Shown: in pieces, positions 33,516-43,473 of the stretch
How positions within the stretch are numbered: the stretch's first letter is position 1
Layout of the letters: each line of letters begins with the position of its first letter
Assembly (NCBI GenBank): GCA_027946365.1
Contig: JAPEUQ010000006.1
Location: 62,001 to 126,000 of the forward strand
Direction of reading: 5' to 3'
Source: Kalmusia sp. IMI 367209
Taxonomy: Eukaryota > Ascomycota > Dothideomycetes > Pleosporales > Didymosphaeriaceae
DNA: 64,000 nucleotides
Position numbers and translations under genes: made by a program
Notes under the pieces: model-generated
What the model was told of the DNA's origin: nothing
The model's database searches: none
The model's input: the letters and a program-made list of their open reading frames with translations, nothing else

Positions 33516-34327
33516 ATGCGAGCTCACGTATTTCTAGCTCTAGCTAGCTCAAGCGCAGCGGTTGCTCTACCAACGGACCAGCAACCTCTCAAAGACACGG
33601 CCATTCTAAACGGTGCCCTCAAAGTACAAGAAGAGTACGCGTACCTTGTCCATAACCCACGCCGAACCTAACCGTAGTAGATTGAAAAAAGCGGAGATCA
33701 TACCCACAGGTGACTACACTGCCTTCTCCACCGCTCCTCTCGCTAAAGTGCTCACGCGCTATAGTAATCGATGATTTCCTGCCCTCGCTCACCCTCTCGG
33801 TGTCATGGAAGAAGGACAGCGCCGACCTCGGCAACACCATCAAGCCCAAGCGGCTGCAGCAAGAACCCACCATCACGTTACACGATGAGACAGATCCAGA
33901 CGGCTTGTCGACCTCCGAGATAAGTTACGTCGTCACGCTCACTGACCCCGATGCGCCGTCTCGCGAGGACCCCGAGTGGTCGGAGATGTGCCATTGGATT
34001 GCAGCCAATGTCTCCATCGCGCAGGAGACTGTCTCGATACTTCCCATGCCCATTTTCGGCGCAGAAGAGTATGAACGAGCGGGCAGCCCGGACGATGTCA
34101 TCGAGTACAAGCCGCCCGGCCCGCCGAAGAAGACGGGCAAGCATCGCTATGTGTTCCTCGTGTTCGCGCCGAAAAACGGGACGACGGAGGCGTTGCATCC
34201 GAGTAAGCCGAAGGACAGGCAGCACTGGGGCATAGGGAGGAGGGAGGGGAGTGAGGATTGGGCTTTGCAGAACGAGTTGGTGCCTGTAGCGGCGAACTTC
34301 ATCTATTCGCAGCACAAGAAGCAGTAA
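33516..34327 (+). CDS. Secreted phosphatidylethanolamine-binding protein (PEBP/carboxypeptidase inhibitor type)
   Basis: Three exons, 33516-33634, 33678-33709 (32 nt) and 33765-34327, with introns of 43 nt (branch CTAAC) and 55 nt; 237 aa. The splice joins read KVQEDRLKKAEIIPTVIDDF, which is the expected N-terminal PEBP strand. The ligand pocket is intact: DPDAPSREDPEWSEMCHW (about 111-128) and the GKHRYVFLVF block (about 174-183). A signal peptide (MRAHVFLALASSSAAVALP) implies secretion or vacuolar delivery, as in yeast Tfs1-like carboxypeptidase Y inhibitors. The last residues (ALQNELVPVAANFIYSQ) match the family C-terminus. Confidence 0.92.
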
Positions 34328-34437
34328 TCTGGGCTCTGAAACTGTTGAACTGGAAGCATTCATGATTAGGTATGCGTATGGTATATTCGATGCGTGGTCC
34401 CCTTTCCAACTCCTCCTCTCCTGGCTTCTCTGTCGAA

Positions 34438-34932
34438 TCACATTTTCTCGCTCCTCCGAAACCTTTTCTCTTCCTGTTTCAAGCCCCTATCCATCACTGT
34501 TGAATCGTTCCCTCCGGTAGCAACTCTTTTCGCTCCTGACCGTCCGCCCGTTACATCATAAATACGCCCGCCGCCCCAGCCATCGCTCCCCACAAATCCC
34601 ACCTTCACATACCTCTTCTTCACCGCCTGCCCCTCATAAACCTCCCCCGTCGGCGTATCTTGCGCTGTCGGCGTTGACAGCGTGGTTCCGTTCCCCGTCG
34701 GCGATGCCAGCGATACCGTGAATGCGAAGTCACTCGTGGGTAGCGTTGTGAGATTCGCTTCCAGAGGTGCAGGAACGAGAGTCTCGGTTGAGGGGGAGAA
34801 AGAGGCGAGGAGATTTGTTTTCGATGGCGGGAGAGGCGTGGAGACGGGTACTGATGTTGATTGTGCGGTAGCCGAGGATTTGAGGCCAAGAAGGGAGAGG
34901 AGGGTTGTTTTGCGGAGGGACTGTTTGCGCAT
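34438..34932 (-). CDS. Ser/Thr/Pro-rich hypothetical protein, possible secreted
   Basis: Single frame of 164 aa, convergent with the PEBP gene. It has a basic N-terminus followed by a short hydrophobic stretch (TTLLSLLGLKSSATAQ) that could be a signal peptide, then a Ser/Thr/Pro-rich section, then a Gly-rich segment KVGFVGSDGWGGGRIYDVTG and a very basic end. Base composition favours this frame over its shadows. No family recognised. It could be an orphan or the surviving part of a longer gene. Confidence 0.4.
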   Translation of the reverse strand: MRKQSLRKTTLLSLLGLKSSATAQSTSVPVSTPLPPSKTNLLASFSPSTETLVPAPLEANLTTLPTSDFAFTVSLASPTGNGTTLSTPTAQDTPTGEVYEGQAVKKRYVKVGFVGSDGWGGGRIYDVTGGRSGAKRVATGGNDSTVMDRGLKQEEKRFRRSEKM

Positions 34933-36892
34933 AGTGTGTAGGTTTGGGTTGTTGGCTGAGCGGTAGAGTTTCTTCCGAGGGGGTTTTAGACTCGATGTGT
35001 GGGTGTGTGTAGTGTGTAATTGTGGTGTTGAAACTCAACTCTTTAGGAAAGAATGATGTGGTATGATTTGTGGTAGGATGTAGATAGGAGGAAGTTACGC
35101 CCAGGCTCGAGTCAGACGTAATGGATTGAAAAAGCTTCTTGTGGTTGAAAGAAAATACTCCGATATCAAATGCCTTCGTAGTAGAATGTTCGCTCGCATA
35201 TACTCACGCCATCACGTCCCACGTCGCACACCCCACGGACTCCGAGCCTCGACATGCTGTTGCTCCGCATCACCACACACAGACCACTGCCACTAAGCTC
35301 TTAGTACGTCCCTCTGAAGACGGACAGCTTGGTGTCGCAGGACGCGGTGGTTGTGGCTAGTGCTCGATGCGGATGGTTGTGCTCGGCTCCCCACAGCTTA
35401 CCGCAGATGAAGGGAGCCGAAGCACAAAGCGGGCCGGAGAATATTCAAGTGCGGGGAAAATAGCATTCTTGGGAGTTCTTTCTTTGCTTCTTCAAGCGTA
35501 ACGTCATTGCATGACCACAGGAAAAAGTATGCAATCGCTGTTCCCGTCGTATCTTAATCGAGGCGCTACTCATGGGCCAGCAGCTCAAAACAGACACATG
35601 CTATGATGGTACAACTGCATGACGTCAGGCACACTCGGCAGCATTCGATACTGTACATGAAGCTGTATTACCATGGTTAAAGGAACCCATCAGGCATATG
35701 CTGCCATGACAGATGATACTTGGTAACGAAGCAGTTCGTCGCAGAACCGGTCGTCCTTCGAGGCGGAAACGGTCCGCTAGCGCCCCTGCAACCTGCAAAC
35801 CACCTGCAGGGGCTGCTCTAGGCGCGCATGACCGGTCCAAACCTTCACCTTACCTCACCTCACCGGTCACGGTACCATTGTATTCCTGCCAACCTGCTGC
35901 GCAGCCAACGCTCGTGCAACGCAACACCTGTGCTGTGGTGTCCGAGCGGGGTGCGTATGTGTGACGCTGGCAAAGGCGGGGGCGGAGGTCAGGCGGTGGG
36001 CGGAGCGTTTCAGAAAGATTTTTGGTGCGAGAGGAAGGGTGTTTGGGAGGTTGTACACGGTAGCTGTGGTAATACAATGCGTACTTTGTGGCCACATGAT
36101 TCTGGGATGAATGCGTGTGAAGGGTGGCTTGCTGTGATACCATCCACGATTCCTTGATGTGGATGATTGGGTGTCTGATGTCCGCGCTGCGAAAGAGAGC
36201 AGCGTTATGTAGGGCGCGACTGCGGCCGTTGCCGAAACAAATGGGATCCCACGAGATACGACCGTCCAAGACATGTCGTGACACGCACAATGGATTCGAT
36301 TCGGGTTGCACCGGATGCTGCTCGCCGAAACTAGACATGGTAACCTGTCAGTGTGCTGTCGTGCACCCATGCAGTTGACACCTGCTTGATGGAACGAACC
36401 ATGTGCGACCAGAAACGTTGCTCGAATCTTGCAGCAAAAGGTAGATGAAATGCACGAAGCGTTCTAGGCGCAAATCGCCTGAATGCGGCGTGAAACGATA
36501 TGCGCGAATGCATGCCTGTTCTTACGCCATCCTACCCTACCGTCCATGTACGCCCCGTAAGCGGCACCGCGTCGGCGCACGTCGTGCAGAAACGTAGTCG
36601 GTATCAGGCAGACATCACAGTCAGACAAAGAGCAGGCAAAAGGATTGATGATTTCATGCGTTTTCATTTTTTCGGGCCGTAGTATGTCTGCCAAATGTAC
36701 AGGGAATCGACCAGGACCATCCCCTCCTCTCGCCAACGGGCCTTGCGCGACACCAATCAGCAACGGCGCATTCGTGGCTCATGCAATTAGAAACAAAAGC
36801 AATCCTTTGCATTATATAGACAAAAAAAATCCAGATGCGAAGGTGATATCATAGAAAGGAAGGCATAAACAGGAAGAACGAATTCAACATGT
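34933..36892. other. Long intergenic region, nothing supported
   Basis: Two kilobases with only short or overlapping frames (for example 35850-36338 minus and 35867-36370 minus, which read the same DNA in different phases). No motif, RNA gene or repeat found. Confidence 0.45.
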
Positions 36893-37614
36893 TTATGCGA
36901 GGTAGGCCAGAGCAGCGGCAGCGCCCATGAAGAGCGCGACCGGGTTGGTGCCGAAGGACGAGGCAGCGCCGGTGTTCTCGACGGGCGGCGAGCCCGAGGT
37001 CGAAGAGGCCGAGCTCTCGGAGGTGGTGGCCGAGGGGGTGCCGGTGGAGATGGTGCTGTTGGCGCCGTGGCTGGGCACGATGGAAGCCGAAGCCGAAGCA
37101 GCGGAGGTGATGACGGAGGTCTTGACGGTGGTGCTGACGGCGGTGGAGTAGGCAGTCGACGAGACAGCAGACGAAGACTCGGCAGTGGAGTAACCAGCAG
37201 AGGAAGAAGCAGCAGCCGAGGAAGCAGCAGAGCCGCCGCTCAGGCTGAACTGGCCGGAGTAGTTGGGCTCAGCGCCGGCCTGGCGGATCTCGAAAGCGTA
37301 GTCGGCACCGTTGGCAAGGGTCGAGGGAACGGTCCACTCGAAGGAACCACCAGTGGAGGAGGCTGCACGCATTGGTCAGTACTGGGTTTTGCAAGTTGGG
37401 CCGATGGCGGCGACGTACAGGTGAGGGTCTCGAGGGTATCGAGGTTGGTCGAAGGACCCTTGCGGAGGATGATGGTGGTGGCAGCATCCTTGGGCGAGTA
37501 GGTGAGGGTGACGGTCTGGCCGGCCTTGACGCTTTCGGGCCACGAGTTGAACTCGACGGCGAGAGCAGCGGAGATGAGGGCAGCGCCCGACAGAACAACC
37601 TCGAAGAAACGCAT
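36893..37614 (-). CDS. GPI-anchored Ser/Thr-rich surface protein (Kre9/Knh1-like N-domain)
   Basis: Exons 37419-37614 and 36893-37362 (intron 56 nt, gtacgt...tgcag) give 221 aa. Signal peptide MRFFEVVLSGAALISAALA is followed by the Kre9/Knh1-like domain: FNSWPESVKAGQTVTLTYSP, TIILRKGPSTNLDTLETLT and DYAFEIRQAGAEPNYSGQFS. A roughly 100-residue Ser/Thr/Ala tract, expected to be heavily O-mannosylated, then leads to a GPI signal (NTGAASSFGTNPVALFMGAAAALAYLA in part: small residues before a hydrophobic tail). Such proteins are displayed on the plasma membrane or linked to wall glucan. Confidence 0.92.
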
Positions 37615-37985
37615 GTTGATTGTTTGGGGTGTTGGTAGCGATTGAGCTATTAGGATATTATAAAGTAGTAAGGGTATGTAGTAGAAGGGGTGGTAAGTGA
37701 GTGTAGTGGCGTGCAGATGGACTGACGAGTTGGAGAGGGGGTGGGAAAGAGAGACGGTGGTGAGCAAGAGGAGAGTCGGGGGAGCAGGCAGCTTTTTACG
37801 AGGGCGCGAGCAGGCGGCAACAGCAACGGGAGGAATGCAAAATTGGTTCCTTGACCGGAACAGGCAAAGCCCTCCAACGGGGCTAATATGAGATGGAAGC
37901 TCAGACCCTTTTCTTTTGTCACAGAGGACGCGCCCAATGGACGCTTGCAGTTGCCCGGCCCCGGGGCCAGAGCTGACCCCCTTTC

Positions 37986-38012
37986 CACACACACACACAC
38001 ACTCTCTCTCTC
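37986..38012 (+). repeat. CA/CT dinucleotide microsatellite
   Basis: CACACA run followed directly by CTCTCT, upstream of the GPI-protein gene; on that gene's strand it reads GA then TG. Confidence 0.85.
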
Positions 38013-38920
38013 ATGGACCGGGGGGCCGCACATTTGCAATTCACGCGGGAGGGCTTGGCTTGCAGCCAGACCCCCGGCGACCGACCAACGACAGTGCGCC
38101 GCCTGAGCGCCGTGCAGCGCGCTTGGCCCGTTGTGGTTTAGCCGGACGCCGCCCAATAATCCGGGGAAATTCAGGGGCAGGCTGCCGTGCTCGAGGCCTG
38201 GCAGCACGCCGGCAGGCGCATGCAGGGCTGGCGCCAGGAAGAAGGGCTTTTTTTTTTCCTGGGAGATCTGCTGCGCCATGATGATGGCATCGCGATCGAT
38301 TGGCAGCGATCTGTGTGTGTGTGCCGCGAACATCCATCTCCCGGTCAGGCTCGTCTTTGTGCTGCTGTCGTGAGAGACGCTGCCCGCTCGTTGCTCGGCA
38401 GCCGCAACCAGGGCGCCTGCCGCATTGGGCTTCCGCCGCAAAGCGAGTCCGGCCGCGATGCGAACGGGCATGCGAACGCCTTCTGCCTCGTCATCGTTGT
38501 GCTGTCCGCGGCCTCCTCCCTCCCATGCCTGCCTCCACACACACTCACACACACGCAACGCCATGGACTCTCGACGTGCGCGCTCGGAAATGATGGATGA
38601 AAGCGGTGCGCGCGGAAGGATCTTCTTGATCGCGGGCAGCGCGCCCCGTCATTTCGTTTCTACCACTAGCGACCTCATTTCGCTTTATACTGCACCAACC
38701 CAAAAGCAACTCGCGCTGCCTGCTTAGCGCGACGCGCAGAGCCTCACTCGTCCGCGTAGAAAAGGAGTCCGCGCCCGGTGACGTCGTCGTGCAAGCACCG
38801 TCGCAGTGTATGCGTGCCAACGGGGGAAGCCACCTGGACGAGCTGTCGTCGTCGCACCTTGAACGACTTCACATCACCCGCCCACTGTAACAATACCTGA
38901 CGAGTGACATGTAGATTGAC

Positions 38921-38941
38921 GACAGACAGACAGACAGACAG
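38921..38941 (+). repeat. GACA tetranucleotide microsatellite
   Basis: Five tandem GACA units in otherwise unique sequence. Confidence 0.85.
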
Positions 38942-40016
38942 GGAAGCGGGACCTCATCGGAGGAACAGGTTCGATCGTCATCGTCGCGTTACGAAGCTTT
39001 GGCGGGACCAGGATACCCATCTAGCGCTCCCCTCGACATGTTTCGCATGTGCCATTTTGCCGCTGTGGTGCAGCCCGCAACTTTGTTGGTGCTTTGTTTG
39101 GGTGAATGCCCCAAGTATGCTATCAGAACTCACCTCATAGTACCGCCGGACGCATTCGCCTCACAAGCTTGATACCTCCCAGATGGACGCTGCATCCTGG
39201 CTATCATCGACATTTGTTCCAGACAACAGTTCTTTCCGCCCGTAATGCTCACATCTTAGCCTATAGAATCGAACAGTAGCATATTGTCGGCAGATACGGG
39301 GCGCTATGGATAGTACGATGAAATATCGCCCCACCATCTGCGCAGTCATGGCTATGGCAGCCCGTATACGCGATACCCTTACTTGTACCGTGCACGTGCG
39401 ATAGCTGGATGATTGGGAAGCCTGTCTGGATTCGTCAAGCAAGAGTCACGCAAACGACGCTCGTATAGAACGTCGCAGAAAGTTGGTGTCTGAACTGTCC
39501 AGATCTCTGTTCCCGAACGAAACTCGCTCAATACGCAAGGTAGACATCGCACAATGCTATCTCTTTCCACTCGCACCAATGCATCTTCTCTTTTACTACT
39601 GAATTTCCACATCTGCTCTTGACACGCATCGATCTCTCAGATATCATTGACACGAAAAGTTGGAAACTTACTCATCTTACGGGTGCCTTCGTTTATGGAT
39701 GACCAAGCCTACAGGTACATGGGAGTGTTAGAAGAGCTAATACAGCGCACCATAGGCTCACGTGTCCACTAACGTGAAGGCGCACAGAGCGACTTTGGTC
39801 GTTTGTTGGTATCCATACACACAAGCCTACAGCCCCGCTACGCCACGAGTCTTCACGATGCAGCAATGCTCATTCACTCACTCGATGTCGCAGTCACCCA
39901 GGCTTTATCTACGCACTAGACCCCCTTTGGCTGGACAAACGCAGTCGACCATTCCTCTAAACGTTATAAACGCTCTACACTTTCAAAACTTCCCTCCAAC
40001 AATCAGATCAACGACG

Positions 40017-40508
40017 ATGCCTTCATCTTTGCCGCTGAGACCTGAGCTGCCTATCAACAACATCAAGGTATCACATGGCGCTCCCCGGTGGCTACGATCG
40101 TCAACTGACGCATAGCAGAAAGAAGAGAAGACTGTGAAGCGCGACACAACTGCCAACAAGACTACCCAGCTTGCGTCCAGACCGCAGGCTTCCGCGATGG
40201 GCGCCAACGCGACCAAGACAGCTACCAAGATGATGGTAACACCTCAATATCTCCTAGTTAATTTGTCCAAGCCTGACTTGTTAGTCGTCGAACAAGCGTC
40301 CCAAATCCACCAAGCAAGCCAAGCAGACAGCAGCTTCCGCCGGCAATGAGCGCGTGAGTCCGCTTCTTGCCCAGCTTGGCGTCAGCAACATGACCGGTAC
40401 ATGCAGAGACCCTCCGACGAAGACGTCCCCACTATGTCAGTCCAGGACCTCAAAGGCATGCTGGCTAAAGGTTGGGGCTACTTTAACAAGACGACGAGCG
40501 AGAAGTAG
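40017..40508 (+). CDS. Small Lys-rich protein, four exons with phase-0 introns
   Basis: Exons 40017-40067, 40119-40235, 40285-40353 and 40407-40508; introns are 51, 49 and 53 nt, all GT-AG and all phase 0. Product 112 aa, clear only after splicing. It starts MPSSLPLRPELPINNIK, becomes Lys/Thr/Ala-rich (KKEEKTVKRDTTANKT, SSNKRPKSTKQAKQ) and ends in a more ordered segment, DVPTMSVQDLKGMLAKGWGY. Strongly basic and disordered, so nuclear or nucleic-acid binding is plausible, but no family is recognised. The continuous stop-free spliced frame and four coherent junctions make it a real gene. Confidence 0.75.
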
Positions 40509-41682
40509 CCAGCCCTAGGAAACGTGACAAGCACCCTCCTCGCAAGCTACCTCTCAAGCGTGTCGATGCTTTCGCTAGTCAAGAGAGCTATTGGCCCTCG
40601 CGCTACAATTGCTCACTAAGCGTTCAGCTGCTTATCTGAGAAACATACTTCTGATAGGAACGACTCGGGACGGTGAAGATAAGTATTGTGTCTACGCTGG
40701 GTTGGCGAAGACATGATCCGAGAAGATAGTACTAAAGTGAAGAGTAGGTAGAGCAAAGTTTAACTTAGCCTCACCTGACGTGAAACGATTGCAGTGTCTT
40801 TTACCTTTACATGTGCATAGACACTATATATATGCAGAGCCGATTGTAACATGTTTTTCAGTATCGTTCTATCAAGCTCGACACAGCTCAAGGAGATCAC
40901 TCGACGTAGTGGGCCGTTAGGTCAACCATGTATCCTAGAATAATTCAATCTAGAGTGCGTGATTAAAAAGTGATTCTTCATATAACTGGTTCAAAAAAGG
41001 ACCCCATAACATCTCACAAGCGTAGTAGACGCCTTCTACCGAACGGAACATATCAGAGTACCTACGTCCACTAACATGATACCACCTATGACTCATGATC
41101 CACTCAAGGATATGGCGAGCTCTAGCATCAGACGGAACATAAACGGCATGTATTCAGATGTAGACGAAAGTATGAAGCAAGTAGAAAATCCTACGAACAA
41201 CATGCTATTTTTGTGATACATGATGATATGAAGAGGAACACAAACAAAACATTGCATTTGGGTTTGGGGTGGGGTTGTAGAGCTCGGAATATGTCTTCAT
41301 TTGGCATCAGGCATGACTGGATGGATGCAGCGATAAGCCCTTGCTCCGCTCACTCACCACTTCAGCACCTTCCGTTTACTATCTCACTACCATCCTGGCG
41401 CAAGCCAGCTGTTAACACAACACCCGCTTTACCATCTCCATGACAACAACCTCACAATAGCACCCAAGTACTCATTTTTCACCATAACCATTTTTCACCG
41501 CATTTCATCCACATATACATCTTCACCAGAGCTCGCTTAGCGGCCCACGCTTTTTGCATATAGAGTAGCTTCCACCTCCCCATCCTCTCTTTTCTCCAAG
41601 CAAAGAACACTTCTAAGACGTCCTTGGTTGACAGCAACCCTACATATTCTCACACTTCCTCCCGGCATCTTTAATCGCAACA
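40509..41682. other. Intergenic, nothing supported
   Basis: AT-rich spacer. The last 250 bases are pyrimidine-rich and probably form the leader of the gene starting at 41683. No RNA gene or repeat seen. Confidence 0.5.
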
Positions 41683-42224
41683 ATGTGTACGTCACTCTAG
41701 GCCGCACAATACAATCGCGCATGTGCTGATGCCCACAGCCGATATCGTCACCGGCAAGACCTTTTCCGAGGACACGGTTGCCGTCCTCCTCATGGCGCTC
41801 GGCAACACCTCTATCAGCAGCGCGCAGTACGACATGATGAGTTCCCTCGACGGCACGAAGACAGCGTCCTCTTTCCAGCACCAATTCCGCTCTGTCCTCA
41901 AGAAAGCCAAGGAGTTCAAGGCGCGCGTCGACGATGGCGAGAAATTCGAGCCTGTTCAGCCTAACAAGAAGCGAGGCATGTTTTTCTCCTCCCAACCTCC
42001 ATTCTCCGGGTAGATTGCTCACGTAGATAGGTGGCACCGCTGACGCTTCGACTCCTTTGACGACACCCAAGAGGCCCAAGGCGACGCCTAAGGCTACTCC
42101 CAAGTCCCGCGCCAAGAAGAACGTGCCTAAAGCCGAGCCTGTCGTCGATGGGTTCGAGGACGGCATCGATTTCAGCGATGATTTCGTCAAGACCGAGTAC
42201 AATGCTGACGACGACTTTGTCTAG
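41683..42224 (+). CDS. Small basic protein, 4-nt first coding exon and GC-AG intron
   Basis: Exons 41683-41686 (ATG plus one base), 41739-41975 and 42031-42224 give 144 aa. The start reads MSDIVTGKTFSEDTVAVLLM after splicing. The first 65 residues form a helical domain (VAVLLMALGNTSISSAQYDM, SSFQHQFRSVLKKAKEF). A basic stretch follows (NKKRGG, then TPKRPKATPKATPKSRAKKN) with an acidic end (FEDGIDFSDDFVKTEYNADDDFV). Intron 2 starts GCATGT instead of GT; no GT donor nearby keeps the frame. Lys/Pro-rich linker plus acidic tail suggest a nuclear protein; function unknown. Confidence 0.7.
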
Positions 42225-43473
42225 GTGGAGGCGTGTAGGGTGCGGATAAGCAGCGGAACATGGCCCGAGGTAATACAGGCTGAGGTCTACAGTAGTATAA
42301 CGGTCTTCTTTTTCTCTTGGTGGGTGTTTGGATGGATGCTTAGTTGGAGTAGTGAGGTGAATATCAAAGATTCTTCGAAGCAGAGCTCCCTGTGTACATA
42401 CTGCGTGTGCGGATGTCCTATTCATTGTCTTTGGTGATAGTGAGAAGTAGTGTCTTACCCTAGAATCAGCTTGAATAACATTTTGCAGTGCTCAGTGATA
42501 GGCATAATGCAGCGTGTTGCCCCAGGATCCAACGATACGCACGCGGACAGGGTTGGGTGATGTTGCATGCAAGCCTGAACAGTGTTTTACACTGCTACGC
42601 GGTACGGTATAATGCGACATTACCTCAGGATCTGCAAAGTGCACATAGAGAGTAAGTTTGGATGCAATAATTTTCTAAGTGGTTCGTAGGATATGAAGAC
42701 TTCGAAGTCATGGCCTGGTGTCTGCCGACAATATGCTACTGTTCGCTTCCACAGGCTAAGATCTGAGCGTACGAGCGATATTCGTCGTGCTGTACATAGC
42801 GGCGAAGGCGATAGTATTATAAGCCGATGAGCAACGGTGACCACATCTCTCTAGCAAGCGTGGGGCTTGATTTAACTATTTCCGGGCACGACGTGGACGC
42901 ATGATGAATGACTGCTGCCTTCAGCTGGCTCAAGACGCGGCGGATGGCGATGTTGGGAGCGAGGTCATCTGCCTGCCTATACATGGGTTGTCGGAGTCAT
43001 CTGAGCCTCCGCGAACCGGTGCTTGCCCTAGTACAGCAGATACAAAAGTCGAAACACCTTTGTCAAAATTGAATATCTTAGAGTTGACGACAAGTTCAAA
43101 TGTGTGTTAGGCAGGACAGGGTGTCTCCTTTATGCGCTAGGGTCGAGTGTGAAGCGAGATATTAAGGAGCGGAGATGCGTCCATGGATGTGGGGTCGAAG
43201 CTGATGCACGTGATCACAAGCTAATCGCCAAACCTTGGTCTAGTTCGCATGACGACGAAGTTGCATCTCGCACCGTTGGACACGTTCACGCCTCAGCCCA
43301 ACCAACGCGGGCCCTGAGCATATTCCTCGACCATCATCCCCCTCTCTCTGCCAACACGATCTGCGCTTCACTGCCGCTGCACATCGCTCAACTGCGGCAG
43401 AACAGCCTTTTGTTTATCTGTTTGAACTCGAGCTTGGCCTAAGGAGAAACCCCCCAACACACCAACCAGCGCC
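42225..43473. other. Intergenic and DNM1 upstream region
   Basis: No gene is supported. The plus-strand frame at 43104-43442 precedes DNM1 and has no motif. Probably 3' UTR of the basic protein and promoter/leader of DNM1. Confidence 0.45.

Larger units (their letters stand above)
37615..40016. promoter_or_regulatory. Long intergenic region with microsatellites
   Basis: No gene is supported. The part to about 38.8 kb is GC-rich with overlapping frames on both strands, probably the extended promoter and leader of the GPI protein (minus). It contains a CA/CT microsatellite (37986-38012) and GACA repeats (38921-38941). Confidence 0.45.

Noticed and set aside
35850..36370. Two overlapping minus-strand frames of about 165 codons
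   Set aside because: Same DNA read in two phases; neither shows a motif.
37650..38564. 304-codon minus-strand frame upstream of the GPI protein
   Set aside because: GC-rich leader/promoter sequence with CA/CT repeats; composition odd, no domain.
41537..42202. 221-codon minus-strand frame
   Set aside because: Antisense to the spliced basic-protein gene; no motif of its own.
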